Assembly (NCBI GenBank): GCA_018262315.1
Contig: JAGSPS010000016.1
Span: 1 to 18,419 of the forward strand
DNA from: Deltaproteobacteria bacterium
GTDB lineage: Bacteria > Myxococcota_A > UBA9160 > PR03
Reading direction: 5' to 3'
DNA: 18,419 nucleotides
Both the position numbers and the translations under genes were made by a program. Of this stretch, positions 1-6,004 are shown one piece after another (position 1 is the first letter of the stretch; every line of letters starts with the position of its first letter). Under the pieces are notes generated by a model. That model was not told the origin of the DNA. It did no database searches and saw only the letters and a program-made list of their open reading frames with translations.

Positions 1-630
1 AATCCGCTCGTCGGCTCGCTTGAGCACGTGCGCGGTGTCGTCGAAGCCGATGACCGCCACCGGGTCGTCCGGAAACTGGAGCAGCACGACGGCGACCGCC
101 ACGCCCATCAGCGCGAGCTTCTCGCCCTGCATCGAGAGACTGGTGTCGAGACAGAGCACGACCGACTGCGCGCGCCGCCGCTGGAAGTCGACGACGACGT
201 CTTCGGGCTGCAGCGCCGTGCGCCGCTCGCCGCGCGCGAACGAGAGCGGCGAGCCCTCGAGCGTCTCCTCGATCGCGACCTCGATGCGCGTCGCGTCGGC
301 CGGGGTCTCCCTCCACGGCGACTGGCCGCTGCGCGTCGGGTGGACGACGGCGCCCAGCACGTTGCGTGCGCGGTCCACGATCGCGGCGGCGCTCGTGGCC
401 CGCAGGCGGCGCACGGCACTCTCGTGCGCCGTGCCGCGCGCGAGCGGCATGCCGAAGTCGAAGTAGCGCGTGGCGATGTCCCAGTCGGTCGCGCCGCCCA
501 GCTCGGGAATCAGCGGGTCGTCGTAGCACGCGACGCGCCGCTTCTCGGTGCTCGCGTCGATCCGGGGGTCCGAGCCGCGGCGTTCGGTCTTCGCAGCCGG
601 CGACGCCGTGGGCGCGGCTACGGACGGACT
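1..630 (-). CDS. VWA-domain protein, partial (C-terminus off window), probably the frameshifted half of an AAA-VWA fusion
   Basis: The minus-strand frame is open from inside the ATPase gene to base 1, where the gene leaves the window. It carries a von Willebrand A core: a beta strand ending in the MIDAS motif LDTSLSM (about 130-150), then a helix and the strand VAVIGFDD. VWA proteins paired with MoxR or chelatase-type AAA+ ATPases bind a metal-coordinated target and act in metal insertion or complex maturation. The only in-frame ATG is at 448-450; there is no in-frame ATG, GTG or TTG between it and the A7 run at 630-636. Yet codons from about 627 to 451 keep strong G/C third positions and give a protein-like stretch (RRVACYDDPLIPELGG, then DWDIATRYFDFG). 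Translation therefore probably enters by a -1 shift from the upstream ATPase at 630-636, through an Ala/Pro/Lys-rich linker. The alternatives are initiation at ATG 450 or a sequencing indel in the A7 run. Confidence 0.75.
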
Positions 631-636
631 TTTTTT
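593..636 (-). promoter_or_regulatory. Candidate programmed -1 ribosomal frameshift signal
   Basis: On the minus strand the ATPase frame reads CCA AAA AAA GTC CGT CCG TAG. The heptamer A AAA AAA (636-630) has the X XXY YYZ phasing needed for -1 slippage. After 8 bases (629-622) comes a possible stem, GTAGCCG (621-615) with CGGCTGC (599-593), seven pairs including one G-U. Its loop can form a further CGCC/GGCG helix. Slippage moves ribosomes into the VWA frame just before the ATPase stop at 620-618. Polymerase slippage on the same A7 run would have the same effect. No clear upstream Shine-Dalgarno-like enhancer was seen. Confidence 0.6.
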
Positions 637-1505
637 GGTGCTTCGCCGATCTGGGTGGCGGCGGTCCTGGCGAGTTCGGCGACGACGACGGTCGCCGCGG
701 CGGCGTCGGATTCGTCGCCGAAGTCGCGCGCGATCTCGATGCGCGTCGGCAGCGCGATCTCGGTGGCTTCTTCGATCGCGGTGGCGAGCGCGGTGCCGTC
801 GTCGTGGAGCGCGGCGGCGATCTCGGCGATCGCGATCGCGGCGCGCACCGAGGCGCCGCGGCGGATGCGGGGGTCGTTGCGCGTCGCGCGGGCGATCGCG
901 ACGGCCGCGGCGGCCAGTGAGCGTCGCTCGGCGTCGCCGAGCTTTCCCGCGGTGAGGTGCGCGAGCACGATCGCCCGCTCTTCCGCTTCGGACTGGTAGC
1001 CGAGGGCGACGAGTTCGAAACGGTCGAGCAGCGCTTCCGAGAGATGCGAGGTCGCGACGAACTCGCTCGGGTTCTGGGTCGCGATCACGCGGAACCCTTC
1101 GCGAGCGCGGATCGAGCCGAGGCGCGGCACGACGACGAGTCGCTCGTCGATGGCGGGGAGCAACACATTCTGCACGCCTTCGGGCAGGCGGTTGATCTCG
1201 TTGACCAGGAGCAGGCCTCCGGTGGTCATCGCTTCGACGAGCGGGCCGGGCAGGAAGGCTTCCGGTCCGTAGCCGCGTTCGATCACCGTGGGCGGGTCGA
1301 ACCAACCGCTGAATTTCTGTTCGCTGTAGCGACCGTCGCCGTCGACGCGGAAGAGCGGCAGGGCGAGTCGCTCGGCGATGGCGAGCGCGAGGTGCGTCTT
1401 GCCGACGCCGACGGGACCTTCGAGGAGCACGTTGCGGCCGGCGCGCAGGCAGGCCTCGACGCGGCGTCGCACATCCTCGCGTCCGATCAGTGGTGTCATA
1501 CTCAC
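618..1505 (-). CDS. MoxR-family AAA+ ATPase
   Basis: A cytoplasmic AAA+ ATPase of 295 residues. Walker A is GPVGVGKT (about 30-37), Walker B with an NE pair is LLLVNEINR (98-106), sensor 1 is VIATQNP (140-146), and LLDRFEL follows near 160. The RRGASVRA segment near 220 is typical of the MoxR/CoxD/CbbQ type lid. Such ATPases act with a VWA partner to activate, metallate or remodel a target enzyme, and the VWA frame lies directly downstream. The start is GTG at 1505, overlapping the NUDIX stop as GTGA; ATG at 1499 is an alternative two codons later. It therefore sits in a translationally coupled operon. The ORF ends nine bases after an A7 slippery run, so the product may be made both as this short ATPase and as an ATPase-VWA fusion. 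The client enzyme cannot be read from this window. Confidence 0.9.
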   Translation of the reverse strand: MSMTPLIGREDVRRRVEACLRAGRNVLLEGPVGVGKTHLALAIAERLALPLFRVDGDGRYSEQKFSGWFDPPTVIERGYGPEAFLPGPLVEAMTTGGLLLVNEINRLPEGVQNVLLPAIDERLVVVPRLGSIRAREGFRVIATQNPSEFVATSHLSEALLDRFELVALGYQSEAEERAIVLAHLTAGKLGDAERRSLAAAAVAIARATRNDPRIRRGASVRAAIAIAEIAAALHDDGTALATAIEEATEIALPTRIEIARDFGDESDAAAATVVVAELARTAATQIGEAPKKVRP

Positions 1506-2002
1506 TTCAGCACCGCAACGACTCGATGATCCGAGCGACTCGACGCCCGGTCCCGGTGGTCGCGGTAGTCGTCGAGGGTCTCGCGGTGGATTTCGTAGAT
1601 CGGTTCGGGGAGGGCGTCGAGCGCGAAGAAACCGACCTCCGCCACCTCGTCACCGTCGGGACGCGGCGTGCCCTCCCACTCGTGGGCGAGGACCGCGATC
1701 GTGAAAGTCTGCACCTGGTCGCCGTTCGGGTAGACGACGCTGTACTTGGGGTCCGTGTAGACGCCGAAGAGATCGGCACGCAGGATGCGCACGCCGACCT
1801 CTTCGGCGGTTTCGCGAATCGCCGCGGCGAGTGCGGACTCGCCGACGTCGACGCAGCCGTGCGGCAGCGCCCAGGACCCGAAGAGCTTCTGCCGCTCCAT
1901 CAACACGTGCCCCTGGTCATCGAAGATCAGCGCTCGTACCCCCGGCACGAGGATCTTCATGTTGCCGACCTTGGAACGCAGCGAGCGGATGTAGTCGAGC
2001 AT
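1502..2002 (-). CDS. NUDIX hydrolase
   Basis: A 166-residue protein with a complete NUDIX box at residues 49-71: G, five residues, E, seven residues, then RETAEEVGV. It matches the consensus apart from Thr at one usually hydrophobic position. The family hydrolyses nucleoside diphosphates linked to another group, such as ADP-ribose, nucleotide sugars, oxidised dNTPs or cofactors, using Mg2+ bound by the box glutamates. The substrate is not predictable here. The ATG overlaps the stop of the upstream small gene by one base (TAATG), and the stop overlaps the ATPase start as GTGA, so all three are likely co-translated. The C-terminal 20 residues are Arg/Ser-rich. A house-cleaning role or a role tied to the nucleotide-sugar enzymes elsewhere in the window are both possible. 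Confidence 0.93.
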   Translation of the reverse strand: MLDYIRSLRSKVGNMKILVPGVRALIFDDQGHVLMERQKLFGSWALPHGCVDVGESALAAAIRETAEEVGVRILRADLFGVYTDPKYSVVYPNGDQVQTFTIAVLAHEWEGTPRPDGDEVAEVGFFALDALPEPIYEIHRETLDDYRDHRDRASSRSDHRVVAVLK

Positions 2003-2346
2003 TACTTGCCGAGCTCGGGCCAGTACGCCCGCAGCACCTTGCCGTCGCGCTTGATCAGCGTGTAGACGGGCGACTTGTGGATCGCGAAGTAGACCGGTGC
2101 GTTGGTCGCGTACTGGTAGTCCTTGCGGATGATCTTGCGCGACACGGAGTTCACCCAGATCGTGCCGCCGTGTTCGGCGTGGCGGCGCTGCGCGATCTCG
2201 CGTGCGCTGTAGCCGGAGGTGAAGAACACCTCCTCGCCGTCGTCGGCGTAGGTCGTTTCGAAGCTCTCGAGCTCGGGACCTTCGCCGACTCCGTTCTCGG
2301 AGAAGGGTCCCTGCTCGTCGTGGGGAGTGGTCTGGTAACGCGCCAT
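2002..2346 (-). CDS. Hypothetical small soluble protein
   Basis: A 114-residue product of a family I do not recognise. The start is ATG at 2346, preceded by a good ribosome-binding site (AGAAGGA); the open frame continues upstream to 2622, but only as a shadow inside the radical SAM gene. The N-terminal 40 residues are acidic and probably disordered (EGPELESFE). The C-terminal 75 residues are basic and aromatic, with WVNSVSRK, KDYQYATNAPVYF and VLRAYWPELGK, and look like a compact beta-rich fold. It has no signal peptide, membrane segment or cysteine cluster. Its stop overlaps the NUDIX start (TAATG), so it is probably the first gene of a compact group with the NUDIX, ATPase and VWA genes. 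Confidence 0.75.
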   Translation of the reverse strand: MARYQTTPHDEQGPFSENGVGEGPELESFETTYADDGEEVFFTSGYSAREIAQRRHAEHGGTIWVNSVSRKIIRKDYQYATNAPVYFAIHKSPVYTLIKRDGKVLRAYWPELGK

Positions 2347-2375
2347 GCCTTGATCCTTCTTCGTCTCGCTCGCAC

Positions 2376-2403
2376 TTTGTAGGAATAGCGGGGGGACCGC
2401 CAA
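2376..2403 (-). promoter_or_regulatory. Possible sigma70-type promoter for the small gene-NUDIX-AAA-VWA group
   Basis: On the minus strand TTGGCG (2403-2398) and TACAAA (2381-2376) are 16 bases apart, each matching four of six consensus positions. They lie about 30 bases upstream of ATG 2346 in a 98-base gap. A weak call; transcription could also read through from the radical SAM gene. Confidence 0.25.
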
Positions 2404-2423
2404 AGCGTCTGCTCCAACGGCCC

Positions 2424-2438
2424 CTTCGCTTTGCGAAG
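2424..2438 (-). other. Small stem-loop after the radical SAM stop codon
   Basis: CTTCGC-TTT-GCGAAG is a perfect six-pair inverted repeat with a three-base loop, seven bases after the TAG of the radical SAM gene. No U-tract follows, so it is not a convincing intrinsic terminator. It could protect the 3' end or attenuate read-through into the next gene. Confidence 0.35.
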
Positions 2439-2444
2439 TCGATC

Positions 2445-4013
2445 CTAGTGCTCGTCGAGGACGTCCCGATTCAGCGAGAAGTCGCTTCCCTTGTAGAGGA
2501 TCGCGATCTCGGGGCGGTCCTTGAAGGGGATCGTGTAGTGGGTGATCTCCTTCATCTTGAGCACGTTCGAGAGCGCCTCGTCGAGTTCCCAGATGCGGCG
2601 TTCCATCTCCGGGTCGAGCCACTCGTCTTCACTGAACGACTCCACGAGTTCGACGAGGTCCTTGTAGAGCGCCGAGGACTCGTTCTCGAGGTAGACGTTC
2701 ATCCACCACCAGTAGGCGCAGCGGGCCTTGTCGATCCAGAGCCGCTCGTCCGGCGCCCACTTGAGCTTGGTGTCGTGCAGGAAGTTGTGGAAGTGCTTGG
2801 TCTCGTCGATCAGGTCCAGTTCCTTGGCGATGTCGTGGTACTCGGTGCCCGGGAACGGGTAGCCGAGCGACATCTTGAGACCGTTCGGCATCAATTTGGA
2901 GTTGAGCTTCAGCGTGTCGCGCATCTCCTCCAGTGATTCGCCCGGGTTCGCCAGGATGTTGAACGCAAACGAGCGGAGCCCGATTTCGTGGCACCACTTG
3001 AAGACCTGCTCGGTCTTCTTGTTCGAGAAGTCGCGCTTCAGCACCAGCCGCTTGATGCGCGTGGTGGCCGTCTCGACGCCGAAGCGGACCAGGTCGCAGC
3101 CGGAGTCCTTCATCACCTCGAGCATCTCGCGGTCCACGTCGAGCACCGTCGTGTTGCACACGAAGGGCGTCCCGATCTCCTTCTTGTAGCGGACCAGGAA
3201 CTCCTTCATGTACGGCTGATTCATCGTGAAGGTGTCGTCGTTGAACGAGAACGCCTTCACGTTGTCGTGCTTCTCGAGGATCGACTTCAGCTCGCCGATC
3301 ATGTCGTCGATGCTGCGCAACCGCAGATAGCCGAGCGCTGCATTGCCGGAGTTGTCGGCGCCGAAGCCCGCCTGCAGCACCTTCGCCACGCCGTTGTTGT
3401 GGCAGTAGGTGCAGCGATACGGGCAGCCGCGGTTGAAGTACATGTTGACCCAGCCGCGGCGGTTGTCCGTGATGCGACGGAACTGCGGCCAGTGATCGAT
3501 GTCCATCCAGGGGATGCCCATCGACAGGTCCTTCAGCGGGCGCGGCGCATTCGGCTTGATCTTGCCGTCCACGCGGCACCACACGTTCGGGATGTTCGTG
3601 GTGTCTTCACCCTTCGAGAGCGCGTAGGCCAGGTCGACGATCTGGTCGTCGCCTTCGCCGACGCCGACGAAGTCGATGAAGGGCGCTTCCTTCATCACCA
3701 CCAGCGAATTCAGCGTGGCGTGGATACCGCCCAGGATGATCGGCACGTGCGGCATCGCCTGCTTCATCGCCTGGAGCAACATCTTGGTTTCGGGGTAGTG
3801 ATTCGCCCCGGTCGACATCGCGATCATGTCGGGTCCGTAGTCCTTCACGTCGGACACGGCCCGTTCGATGTGGAACGGGTAGTCGAGCCACTCGCTGATG
3901 TGCAGGATGTTGGTGTCGTGGCCTGCCGCGCGAAGCGCGCCCGACAGATATGCCTGCCCCATGCTCAAACCGAGCGGGCAGTCGAAATTGGGCCAGATGA
4001 ATTGAAATCGCAT
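2445..4013 (-). CDS. B12-binding-domain-type radical SAM protein
   Basis: A 522-residue cytoplasmic protein. Residues 1-140 form a Rossmann-like B12-binding-type domain (GGIHATLN and VGVGEGDD near 95-122). The radical SAM domain follows, with the 4Fe-4S cluster motif CPYRCTYC (Cys197, Cys201, Cys204). The barrel shows a GVETATTRI segment and an FNILANPGES segment typical of this superfamily, and there is a C-terminal extension of about 130 residues. Members of this class do methylations and other radical reactions on unactivated carbons; the substrate is not predictable. The classical DxHxxG cobalamin lower-ligand motif is not seen, which is common in this class. ATG 4013 is chosen because GGGAGG lies five bases upstream; an in-frame ATG at 4040 lacks that support. 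The sugar-transferase gene ends 43 bases upstream on the same strand, suggesting an operon and possibly a surface-glycan or lipid substrate. Confidence 0.88.
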   Translation of the reverse strand: MRFQFIWPNFDCPLGLSMGQAYLSGALRAAGHDTNILHISEWLDYPFHIERAVSDVKDYGPDMIAMSTGANHYPETKMLLQAMKQAMPHVPIILGGIHATLNSLVVMKEAPFIDFVGVGEGDDQIVDLAYALSKGEDTTNIPNVWCRVDGKIKPNAPRPLKDLSMGIPWMDIDHWPQFRRITDNRRGWVNMYFNRGCPYRCTYCHNNGVAKVLQAGFGADNSGNAALGYLRLRSIDDMIGELKSILEKHDNVKAFSFNDDTFTMNQPYMKEFLVRYKKEIGTPFVCNTTVLDVDREMLEVMKDSGCDLVRFGVETATTRIKRLVLKRDFSNKKTEQVFKWCHEIGLRSFAFNILANPGESLEEMRDTLKLNSKLMPNGLKMSLGYPFPGTEYHDIAKELDLIDETKHFHNFLHDTKLKWAPDERLWIDKARCAYWWWMNVYLENESSALYKDLVELVESFSEDEWLDPEMERRIWELDEALSNVLKMKEITHYTIPFKDRPEIAILYKGSDFSLNRDVLDEH

Positions 4014-4056
4014 CGTCGCCTCCCTTTCTTCGAGCCACACACCCGTGGCTTGCGAA

Positions 4057-4929
4057 CTAGAACGCTCCGTCGCCTCGCAATGAAACCCAGAGCGTCTTTC
4101 CCAGGATCTTCAGATCCAACCATGCGGATCGCTTGCGCACGTACTCGACGTCCCACTCGTTGGTCTCGTGGAACGAGAGATTTCCGCGACCCTGGACCTG
4201 GGCCAGGCCGGTGACGCCGGGTCGCACGTCGAGCTTCACCAGATGCTGTTTCTCGTAGTACCGGATGTTCTCGACGATGTCGGGGCGCGGCCCGACCAGA
4301 TGCATGTCGCCGAGCAGCACGTTGACGAGGTTCGGCAGCTCATCGAGGCTGGTGCGGCGCAGCCAGCGGCCCACGCGCGTGAGCCGCGGATCGGCGAGCA
4401 GCGCCGACGCGGGCTGCTGGCGCGGATCCGTCGACGGATTCTTGGTGCTGACGAGCACCTTGATCGGCATCGAGTGCAGCTCGTGATCGTCGTACGTGTA
4501 GGCATAGAGTTCGGGAAAGCGCTGGCGCGCGTCGGCGTACATGCTGCGGAACTTGTAGAGCGTGAAGGGCTTCCCGAAGAGATTTTCGCCGCGCTTGTGG
4601 GGGCCGGCGTAGGGATGCGGCTCGCCGCGGCGGCGGTTCTCGCCGATCCGTGTATGGCGGAACAGCGCGGGGCCCGGCGAATCGAGCTTGATCAAGATCG
4701 CGATCAAGATCATCAGCGGCGCCGTCACGAGCAGGCCGGTACCGGCCACGACGACGTCGATGCCGCGGATCAGCAGGGATCCCGGCAGGCTCCGCGCGGG
4801 CACGGTGGGATCCGTGTGGTGGACGCGAGCGGCCCCCGAGGGAGGGGCGGACTCCGTACGCGCGTCGCCGCCCTGTCTGGCGCGACCGATTGCTTCGACC
4901 CCCTCTACGGGTCGAGCCGAGCTTCCCAT
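4057..4929 (-). CDS. Polyprenyl-phosphate sugar-1-phosphate transferase (bacterial sugar transferase family)
   Basis: A 290-residue membrane enzyme that starts glycan assembly by moving a sugar-1-phosphate from a nucleotide sugar onto undecaprenyl phosphate at the inner membrane. After a polar N-terminus of about 55 residues there is one hydrophobic segment (about 60-80, VVVAGTGLLVTAPLMILIAI), then the family motifs: SPGPALF, KFRSM (126-130), RRTSLDELPNL with the catalytic Asp-Glu pair near 196-197, LVGPRPD, and RPGVTGLAQVQGR near 236-248. The multi-pass N-terminal domain of WcaJ/WbaP-type proteins is absent, so this is the short PglC/ExoY-like form. ATG 4929 has GGAAGGA about nine bases upstream; ATG 4947 in the same frame is an alternative with a poor site. 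It lies upstream of the radical SAM gene and probably primes the glycan extended by the enzymes at 14.6-17.4 kb. Confidence 0.92.
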   Translation of the reverse strand: MGSSARPVEGVEAIGRARQGGDARTESAPPSGAARVHHTDPTVPARSLPGSLLIRGIDVVVAGTGLLVTAPLMILIAILIKLDSPGPALFRHTRIGENRRRGEPHPYAGPHKRGENLFGKPFTLYKFRSMYADARQRFPELYAYTYDDHELHSMPIKVLVSTKNPSTDPRQQPASALLADPRLTRVGRWLRRTSLDELPNLVNVLLGDMHLVGPRPDIVENIRYYEKQHLVKLDVRPGVTGLAQVQGRGNLSFHETNEWDVEYVRKRSAWLDLKILGKTLWVSLRGDGAF

Positions 4930-5120
4930 GCTCACGCGTCCTTCCATTCACCGAGCTGCCGCACGTTGGATCCTGCTGCTGCTTCTAGTGGTAACGTGCT
5001 GCGCCATTGCGCGCCGTCATTCTGTACGCGTCCGAGGGTGAGTGGGATGAATCGGGGGAAAGTGTCATCGCCGGTTCCTTGCGCGCTCCCTGCACTCTCC
5101 CGCGCGAGCGGCGTCACTCT

Positions 5121-5134
5121 GGTCGCGAGCGACC
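5121..5134. repeat. Inverted repeat
   Basis: GGTCGC and GCGACC form a perfect six-pair palindrome around GA. It could be an operator half-site pair or a small RNA hairpin. Confidence 0.4.
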
Positions 5135-5181
5135 GACCCGCCAGGGCAGTTTAAGCAAGATCGGTACCAACCATCCAGGCG

Positions 5182-5199
5182 CCAGCGCGTTCGCGCTGG
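5182..5199. repeat. Inverted repeat
   Basis: CCAGCGCG and CGCGCTGG are perfect eight-base arms around TT. In RNA this would be a stable GC stem with a tight loop. No U-run follows on either strand. Confidence 0.45.
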
Positions 5200-5222
5200 T
5201 GTTTCCGACAGGACGTCACCCG

Positions 5223-5252
5223 GCAACTGCTCTCGCCTTGGGCCGCAGTTGC
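5223..5252. repeat. Inverted repeat with 14-base loop
   Basis: GCAACTGC (5223-5230) and GCAGTTGC (5245-5252) are perfect eight-base arms. On the minus strand this hairpin is the first of the three met downstream of the coiled-coil gene. It could be an RNA 3'-end structure or a protein-binding dyad. Confidence 0.45.
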
Positions 5253-5376
5253 TCCCTGCGCGACAGCCATCCCCATCGAATCGAGAACTTCGAATTCAGC
5301 CGCGCACCAAGCCGTTCCGCTCGCTCGGCTCGATCACGTGTCGACCGAACAGGCCTCGCACCCGGTCGTAGCGCCG

Positions 5377-5757
5377 CTATTTCGCGGCCTTCAGCTTCTC
5401 CAGGTCGGACGTCAGTTGCAGCTGCTCCTTCTGCTTCTGCTCGAGCGCGGCCTGGATCTGCTTCTGCTCCTCCTGGTTCTGGAGCAGCTTGTCCTTCACC
5501 GACGCCTGGTCCGGTACGGCCTGGAGCTGGCGCTGATCGGCCTGCTTCTGCTGCAGCGCAGCCTGGAGCTGCTTCTGCTCGGCCTGGTTCTGCATCAGGT
5601 GGTTGTGCAGTTCCTGCTCGTGCACGGCCTTGATGTTGGTCTTGGCGCCCCCCATCTCCTTCTGCTTGACCTGCTGCGGCGTCTGCGCGCTCGCGACACC
5701 CGCGCCGCCGATCGAGAGTGCGAGTGCCAATGCGCCCAACTGGATCATTCGCTTCAT
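5377..5757 (-). CDS. Secreted Gln/Lys-rich coiled-coil protein with internal duplication
   Basis: A 126-residue exported protein of no family I can name. ATG 5757 is chosen because GAGGAG lies about eight bases upstream and the product starts with a clean signal peptide (MKRMIQLGALALALSIGG, likely cleaved after ASA at residue 24). The open frame to 5832 would only bury that signal. The mature part is almost entirely Gln, Lys, Glu, Leu and Ala and should be helical and coiled-coil. Two copies of a 27-residue unit, residues 54-80 (LMQNQAEQKQLQAALQQKQ) and 91-117 (LLQNQEEQKQIQAALEQKQ), are separated by ten residues, pointing to duplication. There are no cysteines and no lipobox, so it is probably a free periplasmic or secreted protein. 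A structural or chaperone-like role is possible but not shown. It appears to be a single-gene transcript. Confidence 0.85.
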   Translation of the reverse strand: MKRMIQLGALALALSIGGAGVASAQTPQQVKQKEMGGAKTNIKAVHEQELHNHLMQNQAEQKQLQAALQQKQADQRQLQAVPDQASVKDKLLQNQEEQKQIQAALEQKQKEQLQLTSDLEKLKAAK

Positions 5758-5800
5758 CGTTCTCTCCTCGAAAATCGGGGACGTGCCAATCTCGACGCGA

Positions 5801-5828
5801 AACATACCCCACGCAGATCGTGTGTCTC
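5801..5828 (-). promoter_or_regulatory. Possible promoter of the coiled-coil protein gene
   Basis: On the minus strand GAGACA (5828-5823) and TATGTT (5806-5801) are 16 bases apart, each matching four of six consensus positions. This would start transcription about 35-40 bases before ATG 5757, leaving room for its ribosome-binding site. Weak sequence evidence only. Confidence 0.3.
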
Positions 5829-6004
5829 GCACGATCCGGCGTCATCGATGTGGAGCAGAGCCCGATCGAGTGCGCCTTCTCAGGCGATCTGTGGGTCGAT
5901 TTCTCGCTCGCCCTCGAGCTGGCGACATCGGGCTGCGCGCTCGGAACCTCGTGAACTCCGCCACAGGGACGGAGCGAGCGGTCGCAGCGCTGGGAAGCCG
6001 CGGA

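Larger units (their letters stand above)
4948..5376. other. Intergenic region with three perfect inverted repeats
   Basis: No convincing gene was found in these 429 bases, which separate the coiled-coil gene from the sugar-transferase gene, both on the minus strand. It should hold the 3' end of one and the promoter of the other. Inverted repeats are GGTCGC-GA-GCGACC (5121-5134), CCAGCGCG-TT-CGCGCTGG (5182-5199) and GCAACTGC, 14 bases, GCAGTTGC (5223-5252). None is followed by a T-tract on the minus strand. No clear -35/-10 pair was recognised. Confidence 0.6.

Noticed and set aside
28..999. 323-codon plus-strand open frame
   Set aside because: Shadow of the minus-strand VWA and ATPase genes; Arg-rich with no domain.
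2347..2622. N-terminal extension of the 114-residue protein to 206 residues
   Set aside because: The added part is antisense-free but out of frame within the radical SAM gene, and ATG 2346 has a good ribosome-binding site.
5770..5788. Sigma54-like TGGCACG upstream of the coiled-coil gene
   Set aside because: The -24 half looks good, but ten bases after GG there is AT instead of the required GC of the -12 element.
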